Source: Ignavibacteriales bacterium
GTDB taxonomy: Bacteria > Bacteroidota > Ignavibacteria > Ignavibacteriales > Ignavibacteriaceae
Assembly (NCBI GenBank): GCA_016700155.1
Contig: CP065001.1
Span: 2,356,001 to 2,420,000 of the forward strand
Reading direction: 5' to 3'
DNA length: 64,000 nt
Both the position numbers and the translations under genes were made by a program. Below, piece after piece: positions 26,901-35,734 of the stretch (positions within the stretch are counted from its first letter, which is position 1; every line of letters starts with the position of its first letter). The notes beneath the pieces were generated by a model. That model was not told the DNA's origin, did no database searches, and was given only the letters and a program-made list of their open reading frames with translations.

Positions 26901-26958
26901 CAGATGAACTGCCCAAACATAAAAGCAATGTGAGGAATAGAAAAATATTTTTAAGCAT
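23908..26958 (-). CDS. T9SS-exported M6-metalloprotease-like protein with a degenerate active site
   Basis: The 1016-residue protein has a signal peptide (ending SSSAQ, residue 21), an M6-like domain (about 40-370) and a C-terminal T9SS type A sorting domain (YNYPNP near residue 925, ending IIKIAVVK). M6 peptidases carry HExxHxLGLPDL. Here the aligned segment is A-S-V-A-S-H-L-G-L-P-D-L (252-263), so both zinc histidines and the catalytic glutamate are replaced while the flanking LGLPDLFD is kept. It therefore looks like a non-catalytic binding or structural protein exported by the T9SS. It starts 7 bp after porV and is co-transcribed with it. Confidence 0.8.
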   Translation of the reverse strand: MLKNIFLFLTLLLCLGSSSAQTFIGKLNPFPETQSSVAADDTIKILAVMVSFLDDRDAATFGTGKFGSIYSQDYGSTIIDPLPHDKNYFLNHLLFVKNYYSKISGGQTVIDYTVLGDTFSVSKTMRNYSPDPNSDNFAPIGEFSKEVWHLADSLNPGFDFSAYDIFLIFHAGVGRDISLPGSIGNERDLPSLYLSSNALKDIYGESFVGFPVSGGAYHITNSMIIPETESREIETITGKFLFEISINGLIAASVASHLGLPDLFDTNTGLSAIGRFGLMDGQSIFAYNGLFPPEPSAWEKIFLSEKLNWNIPVAELTPGNYDIILVTKIAAGLNDTTILKVPLNSSEYYLLENRNRDARSDGSTVTYVSQGNTITRTFLKDTTGFYSFDIDSLEGVVVDVDEFDWAVPGNGIIIWHIDENVIEEKIAENKVNTDKNKRGVDVEEADGVQDIGERFFTIFGDEVIGEGEPEDLWYASNSSFLFKNRFDKSSNPNTKSNSGANSLISISGFSNIGNRMSFKVAYGDSIIKPVFSIEVPTTSKKNNLSSYQSGSTKGFLLKTDSTLLIIDEQGNISSEQFSFISELKPASITYAGITFQPVDSILRMLVNGVDIDRFKILSSGKITCDPIIPNYDASSSNFPFIVFGSENGEVQVYFFGDLGFPPEKYYTIEGEENYYIHKIAANDTIFSFISLPDPDVIFIDGPVYIFQDNSGNRIQFSNEKPIDLAMTKDKQGDYISVVLTNQNTFYVIKGSSIIHSFRVSAVENINSFILTDLKRNGENYIVFANGNKIEARNLSGSLADNFPFEDPLNIGFEGTPLSADFDNDNNAEIIAFTKDGRIFAFDGGTGNVINGFPLSTGAELISTPVLYRDGDKISIAALDARNNFTAWNISPAAGTLYWSEKNGNSYNSAFVDAAESQNFVNTFFPKEKAYNYPNPVYENETQIRYYVSEDSKINIKIFDLAGDFVAELNDDARGGFDNETTWNVSGIQSGVYLARIEASPVSGKSESNIIKIAVVK

Positions 26959-26964
26959 CTGGGA

Positions 26965-28176
26965 TTAAATTCCTCTGGGCAGTCCTCTCGTACTTTCAGG
27001 AACAGCGCCCCATCCGATTAAAACTGTAAAACGAAGTGTATCTGACAGCGGATGATTTTCTCCGCCTGCAAATACAGATGTAGTTATATAACTGAAATCA
27101 AATCCATAAATATCATAGCGTATACCCGCACCGAAGGTCATAAACTTTCTGTTTCCGTATGAAGGATCTTCATAGAAAAATCCTGTTCTTAATGCGAATA
27201 AAAATTCACCGGGACTACCGTACCAGTATTCAAGTCCCATTGAGGTAACTATATCTCTCAACTCTTCGCTGATAGGTTTATCTCCCCACGCAGTGAAAAG
27301 TGCTTCATAAAATTCTTTTGATGAACCTTTAACTACAGTAAAACTCGTATCTCCGGGTACAGATGAATAAATAGTATCTGTCGGAGTTTTGCTTACAAGG
27401 AGTTTACTGAAATCAAGAGTGTAAATGAGTGAGTTATATTCATCATCAAGAATTTTATATGCAAAACCTAACCTGAAATTTGTTGGAATCGGATCAGCCT
27501 GTGCCCTATCTATATAATAGATCTTTGGACCAAGGTTACTGAGATTCATACCTAGACTGAATTTACCGCCAATGTCTTCATCAACTAATGGAAGTACCAA
27601 TTCCTCCGGTCTCCACATAGCACCAACATCAAAACTTACAGATGTTGCAACGCCTTTTCCCTGCTCGTTCTCAGTCGGTTGATCTGATAAACGGCTATGG
27701 ATTAATCTAAAGTTAAAACCAATGCCCCAATCGGGATGTAACTTTGTTGCATAACCCAATGTAAGTGCCGCATCAAATGATCTGAAAGTTCCTATTGGTG
27801 TAGGACCATCAGCACTTGTACGAACAAATTCACCGAAGTTCATATAGGTAATACTTGCTGTAACACTTCCATCTAATTCCTCAAAATACTGGCGGTATGA
27901 GAGGTAATCATAAAACAAATCGAGTTGGAACTGAGGCAACCAGTTACTGTGAGTAATGCTGACCTCGGTACCACTTAGAAAGGCTATACCAGCCGGATTC
28001 CAGAATATTGCAGCGGAATTATCAGCCAAACCGGCGCCTGATTCACCGATACCACCGGCACGTGAGTCCGGTGCAAGAAGCAGAAACGGAACAGCAGCTT
28101 CGCCTTGCGCATAGTTTGTACTGTACATTCCAAAAAACATCAGGCTGATAAATAAAAGCCTTATGACTATTTTCAT
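26965..28176 (-). CDS. porV: Type IX secretion system outer-membrane protein PorV
   Basis: The 403-residue protein has a signal peptide (ending NYAQ, about residue 24) and the typical PorV/PorQ N-terminus with PFLLLAPDSRAGGIGESGAGLADNSAAIFWNPAGIA, followed by FadL-like beta strands. PorV is the outer-membrane shuttle that receives T9SS cargo from the translocon and hands it to the PorU sortase. It lies next to porU, as in many Bacteroidota. The ATG has a GGAGG ribosome-binding site about ten bases upstream. PorQ is the alternative family member; adjacency to porU favours PorV. Confidence 0.88.
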   Translation of the reverse strand: MKIVIRLLFISLMFFGMYSTNYAQGEAAVPFLLLAPDSRAGGIGESGAGLADNSAAIFWNPAGIAFLSGTEVSITHSNWLPQFQLDLFYDYLSYRQYFEELDGSVTASITYMNFGEFVRTSADGPTPIGTFRSFDAALTLGYATKLHPDWGIGFNFRLIHSRLSDQPTENEQGKGVATSVSFDVGAMWRPEELVLPLVDEDIGGKFSLGMNLSNLGPKIYYIDRAQADPIPTNFRLGFAYKILDDEYNSLIYTLDFSKLLVSKTPTDTIYSSVPGDTSFTVVKGSSKEFYEALFTAWGDKPISEELRDIVTSMGLEYWYGSPGEFLFALRTGFFYEDPSYGNRKFMTFGAGIRYDIYGFDFSYITTSVFAGGENHPLSDTLRFTVLIGWGAVPESTRGLPRGI

Positions 28177-28297
28177 TTTTACATACCTCCGATAATTAAA
28201 TATCTGTCTTGTTATTCTTATTCTTGATTAAAATTATTTCCGAAAACTGGAAGTGGAAAACTAAAGAAAATTTACCGAAATACAACAACATTTGTGC

Positions 28298-31200
28298 CTA
28301 CCTTATTACTGCCAGTTTTCCTAATACATCACGCTTATACTGGCCATCTGATGTAGTTATTACGATTTTATATAAATAAGTTCCATTAGCGATCAGGTCG
28401 CCATCCATATCCCTTCCGTCCCAGTCTATAGCAACGAACCTGTCGGCAATGTTTTGGCTTTCTATCTGATGAATCAGCCTCCCCGCAATAGAATATATCT
28501 TGATCTTTACATCTATCGCTGAATTTAAATTATGCTGAAATGTAAAAGTTGTGTTACCAGCAAATGGGTTGGGATAATTGTAAATATCTCTGACTACAAG
28601 ATCATCCGAAGTTACTACGCTGAAGTATGCATTCTCAGAAGCAAAATTATTAAACACATCCCAGGCTTTTACGAGTAATTTGTATTCACCGTTCTCAAGT
28701 CCGCTGAACCTATAATTAATTTCACCTGATCTGCCTCCGGCATCGAGATCGCCGGTAAAATAATTTGTAAAGTCAATCGGATTACTTTCGTCATCATTCA
28801 AAATGCCTTCAAGCTTGTGACCAATGCCGGTTCCTGTGGTGTTTAATCCGGTTTCATCATTCAACTTCACGATCAACGATGAATTAGGTGTTATCAGATT
28901 TGCGTTGCTGTTAGATTCGTCATCAAAATGAATCGTGATTTGAGGACCTTCTCCATCATTGTTCACGGTAGAATCAGTTCCACCAATTATTACATTGTCA
29001 GTGAATATAATCCCGTCCGTATCTTCATTATAAAAATAGACTACAACTTTTCCGTTCTTATTTTCATATGAAATATCTTTTGGCACAATGAAATCACTAT
29101 TAAACTTTCCGTTCTGTATTGAAATTCTTCCTCTGAATATTACACCGCCGGGAATGTTTACATCAAAAGAAATTGAAGCCAAACGAATTCTTCTTTCGGA
29201 ATCGTAGATTGTCATCACGCCCTCACCATTAAAATCAGACCAAAGGCTTGAATCCGGTTTAATAACTTCACCTTCGATAGTACCTCGGCTCAGGGCTTTA
29301 ATCTGTATATCAGTAGTTGGAGCAATTCCGTTTATAGAATCAATGTTTCCCGAATACTGAGGTACTCTTAATCTGAGTGTCGGGTCTCCAAAAAGATGAT
29401 ACTTGCGGTCATTAGTTGCTACCCTTACCTGTTTTGTTAAAAAGAATGATTTTCCAACCGGAATTATTCTATGCAACGAATCTCTATCAGAATTAAGTAG
29501 ATCCTGGAATAGCCTGTACATCAATTCATTATTTTCACCGGCAAACACAAGCCTGGAGGACGTGACAGCACCAATACAACCCGCTTTGGGTTTTAACACA
29601 AGCATTTCAGTCGCACTTTGAAAGTTTGGAATATCGTAATAACCAAAATCACAGGTTGCGGCAGTGAGAAAAAAGAAATTTTTATTTTGAAGTTGTGGTA
29701 CTGTTACATTTTTATCAAATACTACTTCGTGAGCCCACAAATCAGGACTGCCATGCCCTATATAATTAAGGATCAATGTTCCCTGATTAATTGTCTCAAT
29801 AATTTTTTTGTTTACTGCTGGTTTTCTTCTCCCGGAACTAGTTAGTTCATCCGGATAAGATGCCATATAAATTTTATTCAGATCAAAATACTTTGGTATT
29901 ACAAAACTAGAAAGATATTCCGATGGGGCTGTATGTAATGTCCCTTCATAAGTTGTGGAAGTATAACCATCATCTGAAATTAATGAGATGAGATTGTTCC
30001 AATTTGTGCGATCTTCGCTACTCTCATATTCAATTATTTTATCAATAACATTATTTGCATCTGTTAAAGTTTGAGCATTTATCCTGCCTGTTGCCAAATC
30101 AACCTGTGGATCATTTCCATTTATCAGAGCGTAAAAGTCATCGCTGGCATATGAATATATATGATGAAGGTTCCTATACCAGTTGGTTTCATAGAAAATT
30201 TGGTATGTGGGAACAAAGTTATTATTTGCCCCTTCAATGTTTCTATAATCATAGTCTCCATCTCCGAGGAGCAAAACATATTCTGGACGTATCTGCCAAT
30301 TCTGAAACGCATATTTTAAGAAATTCCTGATCCCTGCAATATCCAGCATCCCCCCGGAAAATTCATTATAGATATCATCTAATTCAACTACTAATGTTGA
30401 AAATTTATTTGGAGAATTATTTTCCCTATAGTCCTTTAAACGATTGGCTGCATTTAAAAATACAGTTGGTGTAATAATGATAAATTGTGCCCCCGCGGAA
30501 ATCCCATGCAAATTTGAATTTGAAATTTCTGTTCCGCTGGTTGGTGTAAGAAAATAGTCCGAGAGTAGTGCTAAGTATTTTCTTCCTTCACCCGAATTCT
30601 CCTGGTTGATGAACTCAAAGTCACCTCCACTCCAAACTAATGGATTGGTAATTAATTTTATTTCAGAATAATTTGTAATATCAAAAACATGAATGTTGCT
30701 GTTTGAGAATCCAGATAATTTATAATGCACGCTTCCGGTTGTGTCTTTCGCAAAGAAAATGATTGGTGCTGAATGAGATGCCAGGTCACGTTCAAAGTTT
30801 ATCTCAAAAAAGTCTAAATATCCACGGGATAGCAGGCTATTAGCATTGAATGTGAATTTAAGAACACTTCTGTTATCTACGAGACTATTATTATAGACAA
30901 TTTGGTTTTCGTGTGGCACACCAGTCAGGTAAGTATTCCAATCATTTATACTTGATGTGCCTTGAATACTCGAATTGAAAATTGAAGTCCCGCTTTCATC
31001 AATCGTAAGTAGCTGGGATGTGGTATGATTATTTATAAACCTGAAACGGTAGTTAATCGGTGTACCGTCGACACGACCAGTGAGAGTATTCATATAAGTG
31101 CGGCTCTTCGTGGTCTGATTAAATTCATCACCAAAATAAAACCTGCCGCTCTGCACAAAATTTACTTTATCCTCTTCAAGAAACGCATATGCCTGTGTTG

Positions 31201-32296
31201 TGGTCTGTATTACATCGGCTGTGCCGGTAAGGCTGGGCTGATTTTGAATTCTCTTTCCTTGATTCCCGCCTGATGTGATCCAGTAATAATTTTCTTTTGA
31301 ATAAACATTATGTCGTCTTACCGTTTTGTCAAGCAGAGTATCATACTCCCAAAATGAAGTTCCTCTACCGTAAAATAATATGTAATCATTTTGATTAAAG
31401 ACTCCATCTTCTTCACCAATAACTGTGATTGCATTTTCAACCAGGTCAGTTGAAACATCAAGCATCACACTTTCAGGCAGCATTTTGCCGCCGTTGTTAT
31501 AAATTTTAATAGTACGCGGATCAACAGATGATGCTTCAATACCATATGACGCCAGCATTGCATATGTTATCCTATACATACCTTCAACCGGTGCTTCGAA
31601 TCTAAACCATCTCCCGTTTGCCAGAACACTATTGACTGTTATTTTTTCTGTGCGTAATGGTTTTGCACTCCAGTTCCTTGCAACTGAAAAATTTAATACG
31701 GCATCTTTGGAAAGTTCATCAACTATAGGTTCGGTAATTTCCTGCGATGCAGAAAAGTTAATCCTGAAAGTAATCTGATCATAGAGACGGATTTTATTTT
31801 TTAACGCATCGAAATGGACTGGCTTGATACGCAGACTTTGATTTTTAATGTCCCTGATCAAACCATATTCACCAAACATGACAAGTTCATCATCCGAACT
31901 ATGGAGAGCATAATCCGGATTGACTTCAAAATAAATCTGATTCTGCCCCCCCTCCCTTTTCATTGAAGGAATAGGAAGCAGCTTACCATTAATTTCATAA
32001 TAAGAAGAAGACAAAACCTGAATAGTGTTTCCAAACTCACCAGGAACACCAACATTAATCAATCGTTCAGGAGTGGATGGTAAACCTGGTTGTTCAGGAT
32101 TCGGTACTGATCCAAACAAAACTTCAATTTTCTTAAACAATTCATTATTTATGGTTACGGATGAGGTATCACTGTAAACAGGGTTATATTGAATTACGAT
32201 CGAGTTGAAATCTGAGGAGAGCACCCGTATATCTTTCTGAGGATATGTGAGGAAAGCACACAGTATTATGAACAGTATGGAGAATCTGCTTTTCAT
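28298..32296 (-). CDS. porU: Type IX secretion system sortase PorU (C25 cysteine protease)
   Basis: The 1332-residue protein has a signal peptide (about 1-20) and a gingipain-type C25 domain with the catalytic His848 (NYIGHGSPD) and Cys882 (TAATCDFG). Its C-terminus is a T9SS-type sorting-domain fold (IYNYPNPF near residue 1240, later WDGRDMDGDLIANGTYLYKI). In P. gingivalis, PorU keeps a comparable C-terminal domain uncleaved, cuts the sorting domains of other cargo and attaches a lipid-linked anchor. The length matches PorU of other species. It is the first gene of a porU-porV-M6-like unit. Confidence 0.93.
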   Translation of the reverse strand: MKSRFSILFIILCAFLTYPQKDIRVLSSDFNSIVIQYNPVYSDTSSVTINNELFKKIEVLFGSVPNPEQPGLPSTPERLINVGVPGEFGNTIQVLSSSYYEINGKLLPIPSMKREGGQNQIYFEVNPDYALHSSDDELVMFGEYGLIRDIKNQSLRIKPVHFDALKNKIRLYDQITFRINFSASQEITEPIVDELSKDAVLNFSVARNWSAKPLRTEKITVNSVLANGRWFRFEAPVEGMYRITYAMLASYGIEASSVDPRTIKIYNNGGKMLPESVMLDVSTDLVENAITVIGEEDGVFNQNDYILFYGRGTSFWEYDTLLDKTVRRHNVYSKENYYWITSGGNQGKRIQNQPSLTGTADVIQTTTQAYAFLEEDKVNFVQSGRFYFGDEFNQTTKSRTYMNTLTGRVDGTPINYRFRFINNHTTSQLLTIDESGTSIFNSSIQGTSSINDWNTYLTGVPHENQIVYNNSLVDNRSVLKFTFNANSLLSRGYLDFFEINFERDLASHSAPIIFFAKDTTGSVHYKLSGFSNSNIHVFDITNYSEIKLITNPLVWSGGDFEFINQENSGEGRKYLALLSDYFLTPTSGTEISNSNLHGISAGAQFIIITPTVFLNAANRLKDYRENNSPNKFSTLVVELDDIYNEFSGGMLDIAGIRNFLKYAFQNWQIRPEYVLLLGDGDYDYRNIEGANNNFVPTYQIFYETNWYRNLHHIYSYASDDFYALINGNDPQVDLATGRINAQTLTDANNVIDKIIEYESSEDRTNWNNLISLISDDGYTSTTYEGTLHTAPSEYLSSFVIPKYFDLNKIYMASYPDELTSSGRRKPAVNKKIIETINQGTLILNYIGHGSPDLWAHEVVFDKNVTVPQLQNKNFFFLTAATCDFGYYDIPNFQSATEMLVLKPKAGCIGAVTSSRLVFAGENNELMYRLFQDLLNSDRDSLHRIIPVGKSFFLTKQVRVATNDRKYHLFGDPTLRLRVPQYSGNIDSINGIAPTTDIQIKALSRGTIEGEVIKPDSSLWSDFNGEGVMTIYDSERRIRLASISFDVNIPGGVIFRGRISIQNGKFNSDFIVPKDISYENKNGKVVVYFYNEDTDGIIFTDNVIIGGTDSTVNNDGEGPQITIHFDDESNSNANLITPNSSLIVKLNDETGLNTTGTGIGHKLEGILNDDESNPIDFTNYFTGDLDAGGRSGEINYRFSGLENGEYKLLVKAWDVFNNFASENAYFSVVTSDDLVVRDIYNYPNPFAGNTTFTFQHNLNSAIDVKIKIYSIAGRLIHQIESQNIADRFVAIDWDGRDMDGDLIANGTYLYKIVITTSDGQYKRDVLGKLAVIR

Positions 32297-32485
32297 TTTA
32301 ATTAATACTTTCCAATTTGTTGTGAATGGAAAATAATGCTTCTATAACTCAACCTTGTATTAATAAAAGTAGCAAATTTCGCTTGCAGAATCTCCTAAAA
32401 GTTGTTGCCAATTTAGTGATGTTATTTCTAAATAGTCAAGTCATTAAAAAACATTGAATTCCTTAGTAGCACTTTGAGGTAAAGA

Positions 32486-33052
32486 TTAAAACCCAAGTGC
32501 TTCCCTGTTATCTTTTAAAGCATTTATACAGAAGTTAATATGTTCATCAAGCGAAACACCCAATTGTGATGCACCATTGATTATATCATCACGGTTAACT
32601 GCTCTGGCAAATGCTTTATCTTTCATTTTTTTAAGAACAGATTTTGTTTCTACCTCGTCAATTGATTTCGAAGGTCGGACATAAGTAACTGCCGTTATAA
32701 AACCAGCTAATTCGTCGCATGCAAATAAAACTTTTGACAATAAAGTATCCCTCGGTACACCTGAGTAATCTGCATGAGATAAAATTGCGTTCCTGAAGTC
32801 TTCGCTAAAACCTTTTTCCTTTAAAATCTCTGAACCTTTAAATGGATGTTCATCCGCAGTTGGAAAAAGTTCATAATCAAAATCATGCAGCAATGCTGCA
32901 TTACCCCAGTATTCAATATTTTCGTTATATAACTTAGCGTAGGCTCTTACACAGCTCTCTACTGCATACGCATGCTTCAGCAGACTTTCTGACTTTGTGT
33001 ACTCAGTTAAAATCTTGTGGCATTCATCTCTATTAATTTCCATTGAACTCAT
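32486..33052 (-). CDS. HD-domain hydrolase
   Basis: About 188 residues with an HD-type metal site: KHAYAVESC (His about 27) and NAALLHDFDYEL (His-Asp), plus ILSHADYSG. Proteins of this type are often annotated as hydrolases of unknown substrate. I use the ATG at 33052 (MSSMEINRDE), which has AAAGGA five bases upstream; an ATG at 33070 overlaps nth by 8 bp and has no such site. It is the last gene of a ferredoxin-like / nth / HD unit. Confidence 0.8.
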   Translation of the reverse strand: MSSMEINRDECHKILTEYTKSESLLKHAYAVESCVRAYAKLYNENIEYWGNAALLHDFDYELFPTADEHPFKGSEILKEKGFSEDFRNAILSHADYSGVPRDTLLSKVLFACDELAGFITAVTYVRPSKSIDEVETKSVLKKMKDKAFARAVNRDDIINGASQLGVSLDEHINFCINALKDNREALGF

Positions 33053-33062
33053 AGAAATCCTT

Positions 33063-33707
33063 TTAGTCATCTATCTTACTTGAAGGACAATAATCGGACA
33101 CCTTACATTCGGAACATTTTGGTCTTCTTGCAATGCATATTTTTCGTCCATGCGTTGCCAGCCAGTGAGAAGAATTAACCCAGTCATCAACTGGCAAAAT
33201 CTCCTTCAAACGCGATTCTATTATCTCGGGATTATCACTTTCAACAAACCCTAATAAATTTGACAATCTTTTAACATGGGTATCAACTGCAATCGCAGGG
33301 ATTCCAAAAGCGTTTCCAGCAACGACGGATGCAGTTTTTCTACCTACTCCGCTAAGTCGGGTTAATGCATCAAAGTCTGCGGGTACTTTTCCATCATAAA
33401 GTTCAATTAATTGTGCACAACATGATTTGATACTTTTTGCTTTCTGCTTATAGAATCCGGTTGAAAAAATATCTTTCTCAAGATTTGTTGAAGATGCCTC
33501 CACAAAATCCCTGGGGGATCTATACTTCTTAAATAATGTTGAAGTTACAATGTTCACTCTCTCATCTGTACATTGTGCAGATAGTATTGTAGCGATGAGT
33601 AATTGAAAAGGACTGTTGTAATCAAGCGCGGGTTTAACTTTCGGGTATTCTTTTTTTAGAATCGAAAATATCTTATCAACTCTTTTTTGTTCAATGTTAC
33701 TTTTCAT
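33063..33707 (-). CDS. nth: Endonuclease III (DNA glycosylase/AP lyase)
   Basis: The 214-residue protein repairs oxidised pyrimidines. It has the helix-hairpin-helix LSGVGRKTASVV (Lys of the active site in GRKTA), the catalytic Asp in AVDTHVKR, and a C-terminal [4Fe-4S] site with the C-x6-C-x2-C-x5-C spacing (CIARRPKCSECKVSDYC, about residues 191-207). Length is normal. It overlaps the ferredoxin-like gene by 11 bp upstream. Confidence 0.96.
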   Translation of the reverse strand: MKSNIEQKRVDKIFSILKKEYPKVKPALDYNSPFQLLIATILSAQCTDERVNIVTSTLFKKYRSPRDFVEASSTNLEKDIFSTGFYKQKAKSIKSCCAQLIELYDGKVPADFDALTRLSGVGRKTASVVAGNAFGIPAIAVDTHVKRLSNLLGFVESDNPEIIESRLKEILPVDDWVNSSHWLATHGRKICIARRPKCSECKVSDYCPSSKIDD

Positions 33708-34047
33708 CTTTATTGAATTTCGGATCTGAAATTTTCAATCTTTCAACAGGAATATTGTTGACTATGTGACTTTGAATTATTTCTTCAATATCATTTTCAG
33801 TTACACCACCATACCATATTTGTTCCGGGTATACCAGTACCGTTATCCCATATTCACAGGCATCAAGACAGCCGGCTGTATTTGCACGAACCCCTGAGTT
33901 TAATCCAAGTTCTTTCAACCTGTTTTTAAATTTCTCCTTTACTGCCGAACTTCCTTTATCAAGACAACAGCCCCGGGGATGTCCATCGGGTCTTTTATTC
34001 TCGCAAATAAAAATATGTTTATCAAATCTTTTCAAATTTATACTCAA
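33697..34047 (-). CDS. (2Fe-2S) ferredoxin-like protein of the thioredoxin-like type
   Basis: The 116-residue protein begins HIFICENKRPDGHPRGCC and has the cluster-ligand pattern Cys15, a Cys pair at 27-28, and ANTAGCLDACEYGITVLVYPEQIWYGGV. These are typical of thioredoxin-like [2Fe-2S] ferredoxins. The electron partner is unknown. It overlaps nth by 11 bp, hinting at joint expression with an iron-sulfur DNA repair enzyme, although that is inference. Confidence 0.82.
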   Translation of the reverse strand: MSINLKRFDKHIFICENKRPDGHPRGCCLDKGSSAVKEKFKNRLKELGLNSGVRANTAGCLDACEYGITVLVYPEQIWYGGVTENDIEEIIQSHIVNNIPVERLKISDPKFNKDEK

Positions 34048-34106
34048 CTTTCAATTTTATTAATAGATGCTGACCCTAAAGAGCACTTCAACCAATGCAG
34101 TAAAAC

Positions 34107-34131
34107 AAAAAAAGGAAATCCTCATTTCCTT
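34107..34131 (-). terminator. Terminator of the tRNA-Gln/tRNA-Glu unit
   Basis: On the minus strand an 8 bp stem AAGGAAAT/ATTTCCTT (arms at 34124-34131 and 34112-34119) with a GAGG loop is followed by seven T residues, five bases after tRNA-Glu. Confidence 0.8.
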
Positions 34132-34135
34132 CTTG

Positions 34136-34209
34136 TAGCGCATACGGGATTCGAACCCGTGATCTCCGCCTTGAGAGGGCGGCGTCCTAAGCCACTAGAC
34201 GAATGCGCC
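34136..34209 (-). tRNA. tRNA-Glu (anticodon CTC)
   Basis: A 74-base cloverleaf: acceptor GGCGCAT/ATGCGCT with a closing G-U pair, D-arm TCGTCTAGTGG, anticodon stem CCGCC/GGCGG with loop CTCTCAA giving anticodon CTC, and TTCGAAT in the T loop. CCA is not encoded. It follows tRNA-Gln by 10 bases. Confidence 0.95.
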
Positions 34210-34219
34210 AATGTATTTG

Positions 34220-34292
34220 TTGCCTCACTAGGGCTCGAACCTAGACTCTTCAGAGCCAGAATCTGACGTGTTGCCAATTACACCATGAGGCA
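34220..34292 (-). tRNA. tRNA-Gln (anticodon CTG)
   Basis: A 73-base cloverleaf: acceptor TGCCTCA/TGAGGCA, anticodon stem TCAGA/TCTGA with loop TTCTGGC giving anticodon CTG, and T loop TTCGAGC. CCA is not encoded. It is the promoter-proximal member of the pair on the minus strand. Confidence 0.93.
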
Positions 34293-34397
34293 GTGACCAA
34301 AATTAATTAAGGTATTTCACATATCAAAATTTTGATGCATTATTTTTCATAAGTTCAGTTTATATTTAGGAAAGAAACTAAATGATTCATTTCAATA

Positions 34398-35252
34398 ATG
34401 TATAAAATGAAAACCTTTTTCCTGTTGTTTAACATAGTATTGCTTCCGGCTACAATTCTGTCACAGCAATTTAAGTTTGCAGGTGAAATCGGAAGTTTTA
34501 AAGATGCCTCATCATTCTACATAAATTCTTCCGGACATATCTATGTGACTGATTCTGGAAAAGATGAGATTTATAAACTCGATACAACCGGTACTGTACT
34601 GAAATTTGCCGGCGGGTTTGGATGGGATAACGGATCATTCGATGATCCGGTTGATATCTTTGCAACTTCACTGACTGTATATGTATGTGATAGGAACAAT
34701 CACAGGATACAGAGATTTGATAAAGATCTTAACTTCATCTCGTCATTATCAACTCGTGAAAATGAAAATTCTAATGAACAGTTTGGTTATCCTATCTCTT
34801 GTGTAACTTCAGCACAAGGTGACATGTTTATACTTGATTCCGAAAACAACCGCATAATAAAATTTGATATGTTCGGCAACTTCATCCAGAATTTTGGCGG
34901 TTTTGATTACGGCGATTTTGCCTTAAGCAAGCCGGTTTCTATGGCTGTATCTCCATCCAATACTCTGTTTTTTGTTGATGGAAATTCTATTGTATTATAT
35001 GATCAGTTTGGAAATGGGATATCGAGAGTCGGGACAGAACTGCAATTCAAAAATATAAGAATCAATTTTTTCGGGGTTACTATGAATACCGGGGAACAAA
35101 TTTATTATAGTACATTGAGCAGCAAAGAACTAAAGTTGATGGAAATACAATTATCAGAAACAAAATCAGGATTTAAGATAATATCATCAATCATTTTCAA
35201 CGACAAACTTTATGTGCTCACACCCACACGGATTTTGATATACGAAAAATGA
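34398..35252 (+). CDS. NHL-repeat beta-propeller protein, exported
   Basis: About 284 residues with a signal peptide (KTFFLLFNIVLLPATILSQ) and several NHL-type repeats. Examples are residues 44-60 HIYVTDSGKDEIYKLDT, 93-109 VYVCDRNNHRIQRFDK and 138-154 MFILDSENNRIIKFDM. The start may be the first ATG (34398) or the fourth codon (34407). The protein likely folds as a six-bladed propeller used for binding. It opens a plus-strand group of four, and the next gene overlaps it by 4 bp. Confidence 0.8.
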   Translation: MYKMKTFFLLFNIVLLPATILSQQFKFAGEIGSFKDASSFYINSSGHIYVTDSGKDEIYKLDTTGTVLKFAGGFGWDNGSFDDPVDIFATSLTVYVCDRNNHRIQRFDKDLNFISSLSTRENENSNEQFGYPISCVTSAQGDMFILDSENNRIIKFDMFGNFIQNFGGFDYGDFALSKPVSMAVSPSNTLFFVDGNSIVLYDQFGNGISRVGTELQFKNIRINFFGVTMNTGEQIYYSTLSSKELKLMEIQLSETKSGFKIISSIIFNDKLYVLTPTRILIYEK

Positions 35253-35734
35253 GTTCAGCAAAATATAATGCCGGACAAAAATTCTCCAAAAATTTATTAT
35301 TCAACCTAACATTTTCAGTTGCCTGTCTTTTGTGGTTAACCGGAATAGTATCACCTGTTCTGATCACCAACTCACAACTTTCAAATTACATTATCCCGGT
35401 TATTAATTATCCTTACAGCCTTGTATGTCACCAGAATGCGGATAAGACTTTGCACATACATAATGCTTCCCTGCTTGTATGCAGCCGCTGTACGGGTATT
35501 TACATGGGAGCATTTATTTCTTCAATCTTTTTATTGATGATCAGCAGGTTTACATTCAACAAAAAATATTTTTTATGGATAGCTCCATTACCGGTTCTGT
35601 TAGACATTATTTTTATCAACTCCGGATTATACACGTACAACAAACCGGTAGCTTTCGGTACGGGAATGTTTTCCGGTTCAATCCTATTTATCTATATTTC
35701 GAATGAAATTAAAAATTTTCTGATTAACCGTTAA
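35249..35734 (+). CDS. DUF2085 family membrane protein
   Basis: The 161-residue protein has four hydrophobic segments and the DUF2085 signature: LVCHQNADKTLHIHNASLLVCSRCTGIYMG (residues about 53-82), in which two Cys/His-rich loops resemble a metal or redox site. Function is unknown. It overlaps the NHL gene by 4 bp (ATGA) and its stop shares a base with the next start (TAATG), so the group is translationally coupled. Confidence 0.82.
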   Translation: MSSAKYNAGQKFSKNLLFNLTFSVACLLWLTGIVSPVLITNSQLSNYIIPVINYPYSLVCHQNADKTLHIHNASLLVCSRCTGIYMGAFISSIFLLMISRFTFNKKYFLWIAPLPVLLDIIFINSGLYTYNKPVAFGTGMFSGSILFIYISNEIKNFLINR

